A DNA stretch of 64,000 nucleotides from Glutamicibacter nicotianae (lineage in GTDB: Bacteria; Actinomycetota; Actinomycetes; Actinomycetales; Micrococcaceae), in contig NZ_BJNE01000005.1 in the NCBI RefSeq assembly GCF_006539525.1, forward strand, positions 62,001-126,000, read 5' to 3'. The notes under the pieces were generated by a model, which did no database searches, was not told where the DNA came from, and saw nothing but the letters and a program-made list of their open reading frames with translations. A program made the position numbers and the translations under genes. Shown piece after piece: positions 22,451 through 30,975 of this stretch. Every line of letters begins with the position of its first letter. Position 1 is the first letter of the stretch.

Positions 22451-23584
22451 ATGAGCTACACCCCGGACGCCATCCGCCACGTCAAGCTGTCCACAGCACG
22501 GCTTCCACTGGCCACCCCCATTTCAGATGCGAAGGTCTTCACAGGCCGCCAGAAGCCCATGACAGAAGTGGTCTTCCTCTTTGCCGAGATCTTGACCGAA
22601 CAAGGGCATGAAGGCTTCGGATTCTCCTACTCCAAGCGGGCGGGCGGACCAGCACAGTATGCCCACGCCAAGGAAGTCGCCCAGACGATGATCGGCGAGG
22701 ATCCCAACGACATCGCCAAGCTCTACACCAAGCTGCTGTGGGCCGGCGCTTCGGTGGGCCGCTCCGGCGTGGCCACCCAGGCACTGGCGGCGCTGGATAT
22801 CGCGCTCTACGACTTGAAGTCCAAGCGCGCCGGACTGCCGCTGGCCAAGTTCCTCGGATCGCACCGCGACTCGGTTCGCACCTACAACACCTCCGGCGGT
22901 TTCCTGAACGCCAGCATAGAAGAGGTCAAGGATCGGGCGACCCAGTCCATCGAGGAAGGCATCGGCGGCATCAAGATCAAGGTCGGCCTGCCGGACAACG
23001 CCGAGGACTTGCGCCGCGTCGCCGCGGTCCGCGAGCACATCGGCCCGGATGTCCCGCTCATGGTCGACGCCAACCAGCAATGGGACCGGGCAACCGCACT
23101 GCGCATGGGGCGCCGGCTCGAAGAATTCAACCTCGTCTGGATCGAGGAACCGCTGGATGCCTACGATGCCGAGGGACACGCAGCATTGGCCGCCGCGTTG
23201 GATACGCCGATTGCCACCGGTGAAATGCTGGCTTCCGTATCCGAGCACGAACGCCTGATTTCAGCACGCGCCTGCGACATCATCCAGCCCGACGCTCCGC
23301 GCGTTGGCGGCATCACCCAGTTCCAGCGGCTGGCAACCCTCGCCGACCAGGCTGGCCTGGACCTGGCACCGCACTTCGCCATGGAAATCCACCTGCACCT
23401 GGCGGCGACCTACCCCCGCGAACCGTGGGTGGAGCACTTCGACTGGCTCGACCCGCTGTTCAATGAGCACTTGGAAACCAAGGACGGCCGGATGCTGCTG
23501 CCGCAGCGTCCAGGGCTGGGCTTCACGCTCAGCGACCAGGCCCGCGCCTGGACCACCGAAACCGCTGAATTCGGCACCGCCTGA
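22451..23584 (+). CDS. L-talarate/galactarate dehydratase (enolase superfamily)
   Basis: Dehydrates galactarate (and L-talarate) to 5-keto-4-deoxyglucarate. The 377-aa protein has the capping domain followed by the barrel with KIKVGLPDN (catalytic Lys), MVDANQQWDRATALRMGRRL and WIEEPLDAYDAEGH (metal ligands), ATGEMLASVSEHE, and LAPHFAMEIHLHLAA (catalytic His). QPDAPRVGGITQF and the C-terminal GLGFTLSDQARAW agree closely with the Salmonella enzyme as I recall it. ATG 22451 has a CAGGAG site; the in-frame ATG at 22412 does not. Its product is the substrate of KdgD encoded at 30976. Confidence 0.92.
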   Translation: MSYTPDAIRHVKLSTARLPLATPISDAKVFTGRQKPMTEVVFLFAEILTEQGHEGFGFSYSKRAGGPAQYAHAKEVAQTMIGEDPNDIAKLYTKLLWAGASVGRSGVATQALAALDIALYDLKSKRAGLPLAKFLGSHRDSVRTYNTSGGFLNASIEEVKDRATQSIEEGIGGIKIKVGLPDNAEDLRRVAAVREHIGPDVPLMVDANQQWDRATALRMGRRLEEFNLVWIEEPLDAYDAEGHAALAAALDTPIATGEMLASVSEHERLISARACDIIQPDAPRVGGITQFQRLATLADQAGLDLAPHFAMEIHLHLAATYPREPWVEHFDWLDPLFNEHLETKDGRMLLPQRPGLGFTLSDQARAWTTETAEFGTA

Positions 23585-23598
23585 GTGCCTGGACTCCC

Positions 23599-23640
23599 GC
23601 GCCGGAACCGCCTGCCAGACGGTTCCGGCGCTTATCCTTT
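23599..23640 (+). terminator. Hairpin between dehydratase and gntR
   Basis: GCGCCGGAACCG (23599-23610) pairs with its complement at 23620-23631 around nine bases, followed by the pyrimidine-rich TTATCCTTT. It stands immediately before the gntR start, so gntR needs read-through or a promoter here. Confidence 0.75.
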
Positions 23641-23644
23641 AACC

Positions 23645-24361
23645 ATGCACAGCGACAAACCCAATCTGGCATCGGCCCTCGTCAGGCACCTGCGCGAGCA
23701 GATCAGCGGCGGTGCCATCCCTCCGGGACAGAAGCTGCCCAGCGAGAATGAGCTGATTGCCGAGCACGGGGTATCGCGCACCGTGGTCCGCGAGGCCATC
23801 ACCCGGCTGCAGGCCGAAGGCCTGGTCTACACGCGGCGCGGTGCCGGCAGCTTCGCCTTGACCCCGCCACCTCCTACCGAGCCCGCCGCTCAAACGCTGG
23901 TTCCGCGGACCGTCGCCGAACGCCGGCAGCTGATCGAGTACCGGGTAGGGTTCGAGACCGAGGCCGCCGCCGCAGCGGCCAGCACCCGCACCGAGGCTGA
24001 CCTGTCAGCAATGGACCAGGCGCTGCGGGGCTTCGAGGCCGCGGCGGGCAACGCCGCAGTGAGCATGAGCTGCGATTTCGAATTCCACCTGGCCGTGGCC
24101 AGGGCTACCGGCAACCCGTATTTCGGACAGGCAGTCCAGAATTTCGGCCCCTCCATGATCGCGATGCCGCGCGGCCGGTTGGATTTTGCTGACGCGATCA
24201 CCGCCGACCGGCTGGGCTCGGTAGCCGCCGAGCACCGCGCGGTGCGTGACGCCATTGCCTCCGGCGATCCGCAGATGGCCGCCGCGGCCATGCGCCTGCA
24301 CCTGGGAAATTCAATCCTGCGACTGCAGGCCGAAGCCGGGGCACGCAGCCGCAGCATGTAG
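23645..24361 (+). CDS. GntR-family regulator, FadR/FCD subfamily
   Basis: A 238-aa regulator with the winged helix at about 5-75 (LREQISGGAIPPGQKLPSEN, SRTVVREAITRLQAEGLVYT) and a helical FCD ligand domain with the metal-binding pattern (DFEFHLAVARATGNPYF, then AAEHRAVRDAI). FCD regulators usually respond to carboxylic acids, fitting control of galactarate use. ATG 23645 begins the domain; earlier in-frame ATGs run into the terminator. No ribosome site precedes it, and a TATCCT box lies 6 nt upstream, so a leaderless transcript is possible. Confidence 0.9.
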   Translation: MHSDKPNLASALVRHLREQISGGAIPPGQKLPSENELIAEHGVSRTVVREAITRLQAEGLVYTRRGAGSFALTPPPPTEPAAQTLVPRTVAERRQLIEYRVGFETEAAAAAASTRTEADLSAMDQALRGFEAAAGNAAVSMSCDFEFHLAVARATGNPYFGQAVQNFGPSMIAMPRGRLDFADAITADRLGSVAAEHRAVRDAIASGDPQMAAAAMRLHLGNSILRLQAEAGARSRSM

Positions 24362-24415
24362 AAGACCCTCGGCTGCCTGGAATTGAGCACAATGCCGGGC
24401 CTCCGAGGGTCTTTC
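24362..24415. terminator. Terminator between converging gntR and gntP
   Basis: AAGACCCTCGG at 24362-24372 pairs with CCGAGGGTCTT at 24403-24413, then CTTTCC follows on the plus strand. The 30-nt loop is long. Position directly after the gntR stop and before the gntP stop suits a shared terminator. Confidence 0.65.
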
Positions 24416-24435
24416 CTCATCTTTGAGTGCGGGAT

Positions 24436-25794
24436 CTAGGAAATCACCAGGTCCAGCGCGAAGACGCCAACCAGCCCGAGCACCGCCAGCGTCGTGGTGT
24501 AGGTCGTGCGCACCGCGAGCGCCTGCCCGACATTGAGGTTGAAATATTCCTTGAACATCCAGAAGCCCGGATCGTTCACATGGCTGAAGGCGATCGAGCC
24601 GCAGGCGGTGGCCAGCACCATCAGTTCCGGGGACGCTCCGGTGGCAACGACCAGCGGGGCGGCGATGCCGGCCGCGGTCGATACCGCCACCGTTGCCGAG
24701 CCCAGCGCAATGCGCAGGATCACCGCGATGATCCAGGCGAGGAACAGCGGGCTGAGGTTCCAGCCGGCGGTGGTGTCCGCGATGTAGTCGGCGATGCCTG
24801 CCGAGACCAGCACCTGCTTGAAGGCGCCGCCGGCGCCGATGACCAGCAGGATCATGGCCATGGCCCGGGCTGCCTCGCTCATCGACTTGGCGACCTGCGC
24901 CATGGAGCGGTTATGCAGCGGACCGAAGGCCACAATTGCCACGAGCAGGGCGATGAGCAGTGCCACTTCCGCGGATCCCAGCAGCGCCAGCACGTCCTCG
25001 GCGCCCTGGCTGAGTGCCATGGTCATGCGCATGATTTCGGAACCTGCAATCAGCGCGATGGGCAGCAGCGCCACCAGGAACGACAGGGCGGCCGAGGGCA
25101 GTTCCTCATCGGCGAAGTCCTTTTCTGCCAGCAGCCCCGAAGGCATCTGCGGGTTCATTTTCCGCACGAAGGCCAGCCGCGGCCAGACCATCGCAATGGC
25201 CACCCCGACCGGGATGGCAATGAGCAGTCCGTAGGCCAGCGTCAGCCCGACCGAGGCGTTGTACAGTCCCGCCACGGCGGTCGGCCCCGGGTGCGGCGGC
25301 AGGAAGGAATGCATGGTGGACAGCGAAATGGACATCGGCAGCCCGACCCATAGCAGGTTGACCTTGGTGGCGCGCACCAGGGTGAAGGCCACCGGCGCCA
25401 GGATCACGAACGCTACCTCGTAGAACATGGTCACGCCGATCAGCATCGCGGATATGACCATGGCCCACTGCACTCCGCGTTCGCCGAAGACCGAGAGGAT
25501 CTTGCGGGCGATCCGCTGCGCCGCCCCGGCATCGCCCATGACGCGGCCGATCATGGCGCCCAGGCCGATGACGATGGCGGTGCTTCCCAGCTGCCCGCCC
25601 AGGCCATCGGTGATGATCTCCGGGATGTCCGCGATGCCTGCGGGCTCGCCGTCCACGGTCAGCGATCCGGTGGCGACGGCCCAGAAGGCCACGAGGGTGG
25701 CTACGAGGATCAAGGCGATGAATCCGTTGAGCTTGAACCTCATCATGAGGATCAGCAGCACGATGACCGCCAGCGCTACGACAAGCAGGGGCAT
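24436..25794 (-). CDS. GntP-family gluconate/sugar-acid permease
   Basis: A 452-aa membrane protein with about 12 hydrophobic segments. GLGAMIGRVMGDAGAAQRIA and MHSFLPPHPGPTAVAGL are hallmark stretches of GntP/GntT symporters, as is CGSIAFSHVNDPGFWM near the C-terminus. The family carries gluconate and related hydroxy-acids with protons. It stands convergent with the GntR and galactarate dehydratase genes and has a long upstream gap, so uptake of a sugar acid related to that pathway is likely but not proven. Length fits the family. Confidence 0.93.
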   Translation of the reverse strand: MPLLVVALAVIVLLILMMRFKLNGFIALILVATLVAFWAVATGSLTVDGEPAGIADIPEIITDGLGGQLGSTAIVIGLGAMIGRVMGDAGAAQRIARKILSVFGERGVQWAMVISAMLIGVTMFYEVAFVILAPVAFTLVRATKVNLLWVGLPMSISLSTMHSFLPPHPGPTAVAGLYNASVGLTLAYGLLIAIPVGVAIAMVWPRLAFVRKMNPQMPSGLLAEKDFADEELPSAALSFLVALLPIALIAGSEIMRMTMALSQGAEDVLALLGSAEVALLIALLVAIVAFGPLHNRSMAQVAKSMSEAARAMAMILLVIGAGGAFKQVLVSAGIADYIADTTAGWNLSPLFLAWIIAVILRIALGSATVAVSTAAGIAAPLVVATGASPELMVLATACGSIAFSHVNDPGFWMFKEYFNLNVGQALAVRTTYTTTLAVLGLVGVFALDLVIS

Positions 25795-26216
25795 AGAGGG
25801 GCTCCGATCTGGGGAGTACTTCGGAAAAGGGGGGTTGAATCTCGGCAGTGCGGGCGGTGGCGGGGCCTCGAATCACGTGAGGTGCCGCATAGCGCCGTGT
25901 GCCTGCAATCACGTTAGTAAGCCCGCATTGTCCCCGTCCAAGACTCGATCCGCATGTTTTGATACCCAGCCAGCATCACTTGGATCACCCGTACGGCGGC
26001 AAATCCCGCGATCCCCCGAAATTCCGGCGATCCACGCGCCGCGGGGTATTCCGCGCAGCATTGCGCCGCTCACCGAGAATAGGGCATTTGGTGACGAGGC
26101 TCACAATGGTTGGCATGTTGCAACTATCCAGGAGTTGCCGGTCCGCAGACGCGCCAAGGCCGCGGAAAGCTTCGCTTGAAGCCTTCCGCGGCCTTGGGCT
26201 GCGGTGCGGTAGCGGG
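25795..26216. other. Gap upstream of gntP ending in a long hairpin
   Basis: About 420 nt without a convincing gene. The left part should contain the gntP promoter. I see no strong inverted repeat there apart from CACGTGAGGTG-like bits of low significance. The right end holds the large hairpin at 26154-26197 that ends the stress-protein operon. Confidence 0.5.
26154..26197 (-). terminator. Long hairpin ending the tct-usp operon
   Basis: CCAAGGCCGCGGAA (26154-26167) pairs with its exact complement at 26184-26197, and inside the loop GCTTC pairs with GAAGC, making a nearly continuous stem of about 19 bp. It lies 20 nt past the stress-protein stop. No U-tract. Confidence 0.7.
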
Positions 26217-26609
26217 TCAGCCGGCCTTGACGGCCAGCACCGGATGCTGCGCCTGCAGCAGGATGCGCTGGGCATGGGAGCCCATGATGAACTTGCCCAC
26301 CTGGCTGCGCTGGCGCAGCCCGATGACGATCAGCGACACCTCGTGCTTCTCGGCCAGCCCCAGGAACTCCTCGGTCAGATCATCACGGTAGCTCGACTCC
26401 ACGATCCGGGCCTCGATCCCCGCCGCGGTGGCAGCAGCCAGCACCCGGGCGAGGTCCTCGGGCGACGCGGTGTGCTTGTCCACCAGCGACCCCTCGCGCG
26501 AGGAGTTCACGATGAGCAGCGGCTCCTCGCGCAGCTTCGCCTCGCGAATGGCCGCGTCAACCGCTGCCTGCCCTACCGGGGTAGGGACGTATCCCACGAT
26601 GATGCTCAT
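26217..26609 (-). CDS. Universal stress protein, single UspA domain
   Basis: A 130-aa protein with one complete Usp domain: IIVGYVPTPVGQAAVDAAI at the start and LIVIGLRQRSQVGKFIMGSH near the end, which contains the G-2x-G-9x-G(S) ATP-binding pattern, followed by the terminal strand HPVLAVKAG. It overlaps the TctA gene stop by 4 nt (ATGA), so it is made in step with the transporter. Usp proteins paired with secondary or tripartite transporters, as TeaD with the TeaABC system of Halomonas, can modulate transport; that role is an inference here. Confidence 0.92.
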   Translation of the reverse strand: MSIIVGYVPTPVGQAAVDAAIREAKLREEPLLIVNSSREGSLVDKHTASPEDLARVLAAATAAGIEARIVESSYRDDLTEEFLGLAEKHEVSLIVIGLRQRSQVGKFIMGSHAQRILLQAQHPVLAVKAG

Positions 26610-28135
26610 GCGTTTTCCTTTTCATTAACGGCCTGCACGGCCATCGAGCGGTTCTTGTGCTGGTCGATGGCCGACTTGATCATCGGCCACACGGCGACGA
26701 AGACGAACACCACCAGCAGCGTTGCGGAGATCGGGCGGGTCAGGAAGCCCGAAGGGTCGCCTTCCAGCACCAGCAGCGAACGGCGCAGGTTGGATTCCAG
26801 CAGGCTGCCCAGCACGAACGCCAGCACCAGCGGGCCGGGCTCGAAACCGAATTTCTTCATCAGGTAGCCCACCGCGCCGAACATGACCACCAGCATCACG
26901 TCGAACATGGAGTTGCGGATGGTGTACGCGCCCAGCAAGGTGATCAACGCGGTGATCGGTGCCAGGATCGCGGCGCGGATGCGCAGGATCCGCACAAACA
27001 CGCCGATCAGCGGGATGGACATGATCAGCAGCAGGATGTTCCCGATGTACATCGAGTTCACCACGCCCCAGAACAGCTCCGGGTCATTGGAGATCAGCTG
27101 CGGTCCCGGGGTGACGCCCTGGATCAGCAGCGCACCGAAGATGATCGCCATCGTCGCATTGGCCGGGATGCCCAGGGTCAGCAGCGGGATGAACGAGCTG
27201 GTGGCAGCCGCGTTGTTCGCGGTTTCAGGTCCGGCGACGCCCTCGATCGCGCCCTTGCCGAAGCGCGAAGGATCCTTCGCGGTCTTCTTCTCCAGCGCGT
27301 AGGAGGCCAGCGAGGAGATCGTCGCTCCGCCGCCGGGCAGGATGCCCAGGAAGAAGCCGAGCACCGAGCCGCGGCCGATCGCCCCGGAGGCCTGCTTGAT
27401 GTCCTTGCCCGCCGGCCACACATTGGCCACCTTCAGCGGGGCGGACACCGCCCGGTGCCGCTCCTCCAGGTTGTAGAGGATCTCGCCCACGCCGAACAGG
27501 CCCATGGCGATCGGCACGAAGTCGATGCCGTCGGCCAGCGACAGGTTGCCGAAGGTGAAGCGCTCGGCCCCGGTGAAGCCATCGCGTCCCACGGTGGCCA
27601 GGAACAGGCCCACCGCGGCGGCGATGATCGCCTTGATCTTGGAGCCGCCGGAGATGGTGGCCACCAGCAGGATGCCCAGCAGCGCCAGCGCCGTGTACTC
27701 CGGCGGGCCGAAGTCAAGGGCGAAACTTGCCACCAGCGGCGCCAGGAAGGTCAGCCCGACAATGGCGATCGTGCCGCCAATGAACGAGCCGATGGCGGCA
27801 ATGCCCAGTGCGGTGCCGGCCCGGCCCTGCTTGGCCATGACATAGCCGTCGAAGACCGTCACCACGGAGCTGGCTTCGCCGGGGAGGCGCAGCAGCACCG
27901 AGGTGATCGTGCCGCCGTACTGGGCGCCGTAGAAGATGCCGGCCAGCATGATGATCGCGGTGACCGGCTCGACGCCATAGGTCAACGGCAGCAGGATCGC
28001 GATGGTGGCTGCCGGGCCGAGGCCTGGCAGCACGCCGATCAGCATGCCGATGACGACGCCGAGCAGGCAGTAGAGGAGGTTTGTGGGGTCCAGGACGGTG
28101 CCGAAGCCGTCCAGAACTGGTCCGAAGAAGTCCAT
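26606..28135 (-). CDS. Tripartite tricarboxylate transporter large membrane subunit, TctA family
   Basis: A 509-aa integral membrane protein with about 12 helices. LLGVVIGMLIGVLPGLGPAA near the N-terminus and AGIFYGAQYGGTITSVLLRL are the signature repeats of TctA, and GFFLGILPGGGATISSLASY is the second-half counterpart. It forms the channel of a binding-protein-dependent secondary carrier with TctB and TctC. It is the third of four genes in a leftward operon and overlaps the stress-protein gene. The divergent glucarate genes suggest glucarate or a similar diacid as the cargo (inference). Confidence 0.95.
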   Translation of the reverse strand: MDFFGPVLDGFGTVLDPTNLLYCLLGVVIGMLIGVLPGLGPAATIAILLPLTYGVEPVTAIIMLAGIFYGAQYGGTITSVLLRLPGEASSVVTVFDGYVMAKQGRAGTALGIAAIGSFIGGTIAIVGLTFLAPLVASFALDFGPPEYTALALLGILLVATISGGSKIKAIIAAAVGLFLATVGRDGFTGAERFTFGNLSLADGIDFVPIAMGLFGVGEILYNLEERHRAVSAPLKVANVWPAGKDIKQASGAIGRGSVLGFFLGILPGGGATISSLASYALEKKTAKDPSRFGKGAIEGVAGPETANNAAATSSFIPLLTLGIPANATMAIIFGALLIQGVTPGPQLISNDPELFWGVVNSMYIGNILLLIMSIPLIGVFVRILRIRAAILAPITALITLLGAYTIRNSMFDVMLVVMFGAVGYLMKKFGFEPGPLVLAFVLGSLLESNLRRSLLVLEGDPSGFLTRPISATLLVVFVFVAVWPMIKSAIDQHKNRSMAVQAVNEKENA

Positions 28136-28159
28136 AATGGGTCAACCTTTGGTTGCGGC

Positions 28160-28744
28160 TTAGAAAAGCCGGGGAATCGTGGTGCCGAGCGCGGCGATGA
28201 AGATGGCGTAGAAGGCCACGACGACCAGCACCGAGTACAGCACCGCCGAGCGCCAGCGCTCGCCGCCCAGCCAGCGCATCCAGACGAAGCACAGCAGCAG
28301 CGCCGGGATCTCGAAGCCGATCAGCGGCATCAGCACCACCATCAGGATCAGGGTGGCGAAGCCGATGACGGTGTACCAGCTCATGGCACTGAACTTCTCC
28401 CCGTCTTTCCCGCCGCGCCGGCCCACGATGAGCTGCACCACGGCCATGGCCGCTGCAATCAGCGAGACGATGAAGGGCCACATCCCGGCGCTGGGCGCCG
28501 CGGGGGTGCCCAGTCCCAGGCCAACGGACAGCGCCATGCCGGCGCCGCCCAGTCCCAGCACCACCAGGCTGGAGGCAAGGTTCGCCACGCCCCCAGCCCG
28601 TTCCGGGGCTTCGGCTTCCCATTGGGCGGCGAGTTCTTCCGGGGTCAGCGCCTCGGGCGACTCGTCATTCTCGGACTGCACCGGTCCGGGATCCGCGGGG
28701 GACGCGGCGGTCACCGGCGGATGTTCAGCGTGCTTGGCTTGCAT
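28160..28744 (-). CDS. Tripartite tricarboxylate transporter small subunit, TctB family
   Basis: A 194-aa protein with a long acidic N-terminal tail (about 50 residues, rich in Ala/Pro/Glu) and four predicted helices, the usual TctB layout. Sequence conservation in TctB is low, and the assignment rests on topology (SSLVVLGLGGAGMALSVGLG; TVIGFATLILMVVLMPLIGF) and the place between TctC and TctA. The longer tail than in most TctB proteins is notable. Twenty-four nt separate it from tctA. Confidence 0.88.
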   Translation of the reverse strand: MQAKHAEHPPVTAASPADPGPVQSENDESPEALTPEELAAQWEAEAPERAGGVANLASSLVVLGLGGAGMALSVGLGLGTPAAPSAGMWPFIVSLIAAAMAVVQLIVGRRGGKDGEKFSAMSWYTVIGFATLILMVVLMPLIGFEIPALLLCFVWMRWLGGERWRSAVLYSVLVVVAFYAIFIAALGTTIPRLF

Positions 28745-28794
28745 GATGTTCGTCCTGTGCTTGAAGTGTTCCTGGTCAGCTGGCTGCCGCCGGG

Positions 28795-29793
28795 CTACTT
28801 GCCGGCCAGCGAGATGCTGTACTCGTCGGTCAGTTCCTTGTACTTCGCGGCCAGCTCATTCCACTCGGTAGTGACCTCTTCGCCGGAAATCTCGTTCGGG
28901 GTCAGCATGTTCTTCTCGTTGAACGACTTGTAGGCGTCCGTGGCTACCGCGTCCTTGATGGAGGCCACCAGCTTCTGCTTGGCGTCATCGCTCAGGCCCT
29001 TCGGAGCGGCGATGGCGCGGTACTGCGAGACCGGGACTTCATAGCCTGCCTCGATGGCGGTGGGAACGTCCGGCAGGAACTCATTGCGCTCGGCAGAGAA
29101 GACCACAATCGGGGTGACGGTGCCGGCATCGATCTGCGGCTTGGCTTCGCCCAGCTGCACAGTTGAGACCTGCACCTGGTCGCCCATCACGGCGGTCAGT
29201 GCCGGGGATCCCGAATCGAAGGGAACCGTGGTGCCCTCGACATCCGCCTGGGCCAGGATCAGTTCCTGGGCCAGCTGCGAGCCGGTGCCCACGCCGGTGG
29301 TGCCGAAGGACAGCTTCTTGTCGCTGTTCTTGATATCGTCGAAGTTCTTCAGGCCCGACTTGGTGCTGGCCACCATGACGTAGTCGTCCTGGCTCAGCCC
29401 CATGAGCACATCGAGGTCATCGAGCGAGACCGCTTCCTCCTCGGAAACCGCCAGTGGAGTAATGGTGATCAGCGAGGCGTTGAGCAGCACCAGGTTCTGC
29501 CCGTCCGGGGCCATGGCCGCTACCTCTTCGGTGGCCAGCGCGCCGTTGGCGCCCGGCTTGTTCACCACTGGCAGGGCAACGCCCAGGGAGTCCGCCATGC
29601 CATCGGCCGCGGCGCGCGCGATCAGGTCGGTGGAGCCGCCGGGTGCCTGGCCCACAGTCAGGGTGATGGGGCCGCTGGGGAATTCGGCGGAGGCCGAGCC
29701 CCCGCCGACGTTGCCGCCGCAGGCGGAAAGGGCCAGCACCGCACCGGCGGCCGAGAGGGCGAGCAGCGAACGACGAGTCAAGCGGTTTTTCAT
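28795..29793 (-). CDS. Tripartite transporter solute-binding lipoprotein, TctC family
   Basis: A 332-aa exported lipoprotein. Signal peptide NRLTRRSLLALSAAGAVLAL with lipobox LSAC (Cys about 24), then a TctC/Bug domain opening GPITLTVGQAPGGSTDLIAR and containing VVNKPGANGALATEEVA and LSFGTTGVGTGSQLAQE, typical of family members binding carboxylates through two water-mediated loops. ATG 29793 has AGGAGAA; the in-frame ATG at 29835 lies before the signal and is rejected. First gene of the leftward transporter operon, divergent from the LysR gene. Confidence 0.93.
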   Translation of the reverse strand: MKNRLTRRSLLALSAAGAVLALSACGGNVGGGSASAEFPSGPITLTVGQAPGGSTDLIARAAADGMADSLGVALPVVNKPGANGALATEEVAAMAPDGQNLVLLNASLITITPLAVSEEEAVSLDDLDVLMGLSQDDYVMVASTKSGLKNFDDIKNSDKKLSFGTTGVGTGSQLAQELILAQADVEGTTVPFDSGSPALTAVMGDQVQVSTVQLGEAKPQIDAGTVTPIVVFSAERNEFLPDVPTAIEAGYEVPVSQYRAIAAPKGLSDDAKQKLVASIKDAVATDAYKSFNEKNMLTPNEISGEEVTTEWNELAAKYKELTDEYSISLAGK

Positions 29794-29876
29794 GGGAAGT
29801 TCTCCTGATAATCGAGTGTGTGTGACCTGGGGCAAGCTATTCCGTGAGACAGCTCACCTTGTAGGCCTTGGGGTCA

Positions 29877-29909
29877 AGCGTAGAAACTTGAAGTGATGCA
29901 TGTCCAAGG
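29877..29909 (-). promoter_or_regulatory. Shared promoter-like element, copy at tctC
   Basis: Read leftwards: CTTGGACATGCATCAC, then TACGCT after a 19-base interval from TTGGAC (29907-29902 to 29882-29877). The same element occurs at 30869-30901 and 49807-49838. It lies about 85-115 nt upstream of the tctC ATG. Probably a sigma-70-type promoter with regulator contacts; the shared TTGGACA..GCATCAC exceeds what a -35 box needs. Confidence 0.55.
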
Positions 29910-29945
29910 TTGAATGTGCATAGAATGATTCCGGAAAGGTATCAA

Positions 29946-30836
29946 ATGTTTACTCTGGACCAGGCGCGTAGTTTCGTTGCGGTTGCCGAGGAGCTGCACT
30001 TCGGCCGGGCGGCAGAGCGGCTGAACATGACCCAGCCGCCGCTGAGCCGGCAGATCCAGAAACTAGAGCGCACCGTCGGGGTGGAACTGCTCGAGCGCGA
30101 CAACCGCCGAGTGGCCCTCACCGCGGCAGGCCACGCCTTCCTGCAGGATGCCCGGCGGCTGGTCGTGGCCGCCGAACGCGCCCCCGATAATGCCCGCCGC
30201 ATCGCCGCGGGCCAGCTGGGCGAACTGCGCATCGGCTTCACCGCGGCCTCGGGCTTCAGCCTGCTCGGCTCGCTGCTGGGGGAAATCTCCTCGCAAATGC
30301 CGCAGGTCCATCTGGAGCTGGCGGAAATGGTCACCGGCGAACAGGTCGACGCCCTGCTGGATGGCGACATCGACCTGGGCCTGGCGCGTCCGCCCTTCGA
30401 CGAGAACCTCTTCGAGTCCGCACTGCTGTTGACCGAGGGTCTTTATGTTGCGGTGCCGTCCGGCCACCGGCTGACCCGATTGCAGCGAGATGTCTTATTC
30501 GAGGACCTGCGCAACGAGCCCCTGATCATGCACTCCCCCACCAAGGCCCGCTACTTCTATGACCTGGTGGTGCGCCGCGTCGAGATCGAGCACAAGAACG
30601 TGCGCCATACCGTCAGCCAGGTGCTGACCATGATCGCGCTGGTCTCTGCCGGGCGAGGCATCGCCTTCGTCCCGGAGAGCGCCAAGCTGCTCGGCGTGGG
30701 CGGGGTCAGCTACCTGCGGCTGGGCGAGGTCGCCGACGATCCGGTGCAGCTGCACGCCATCTGGAGCAAGTCCTCGCGCAATCCCGCGCTGGGGCGGGTG
30801 GTATCGATCGTGCGCCACGCACTGCACGCCGAATGA
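29946..30836 (+). CDS. LysR-family regulator of sugar-acid genes
   Basis: A 296-aa regulator. The winged helix is at 1-60 (TLDQARSFVAVAEELHFGRA, AERLNMTQPPLSRQIQKLER); the remaining part is a two-lobed inducer domain (GELRIGFTAASGFSLLGSLL). ATG 29946 follows GGAAAGG and starts at the family position; ATG 29910 is earlier but unsupported. It lies between the leftward tct operon and the rightward glucarate genes, the normal arrangement for a LysR activator controlling both; glucarate or a pathway intermediate is the likely effector. It is a paralogue of the LysR protein at 48821-49771. Confidence 0.93.
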   Translation: MFTLDQARSFVAVAEELHFGRAAERLNMTQPPLSRQIQKLERTVGVELLERDNRRVALTAAGHAFLQDARRLVVAAERAPDNARRIAAGQLGELRIGFTAASGFSLLGSLLGEISSQMPQVHLELAEMVTGEQVDALLDGDIDLGLARPPFDENLFESALLLTEGLYVAVPSGHRLTRLQRDVLFEDLRNEPLIMHSPTKARYFYDLVVRRVEIEHKNVRHTVSQVLTMIALVSAGRGIAFVPESAKLLGVGGVSYLRLGEVADDPVQLHAIWSKSSRNPALGRVVSIVRHALHAE

Positions 30837-30868
30837 TGCGCGCTGGGTATCAAACAATACAAATATGG

Positions 30869-30901
30869 GCTTGGACAGGCATCACTACCGGTTCCTAGGC
30901 T
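30869..30901 (+). promoter_or_regulatory. Shared promoter-like element, copy at kdgD
   Basis: GCTTGGACAGGCATCACT, then TAGGCT at 30896-30901, 19 bases after TTGGAC (30871-30876). About 75-105 nt upstream of the kdgD ATG. GTAT-N6-ATAC (30847-30860) just upstream could be a LysR contact site. Confidence 0.6.
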
Positions 30902-30975
30902 GAGGGTAATACCAATGCACTACCCCCAGCTTTCCCGCCTCGCATGATGCGGGAACCCAGTCAAAGGAACGAATC

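Noticed and set aside
26657-28933. Open frame of 758 codons antisense to TctA and TctB.
   Set aside because: Low-complexity antisense translation; the opposite strand encodes hallmark TctA sequence.
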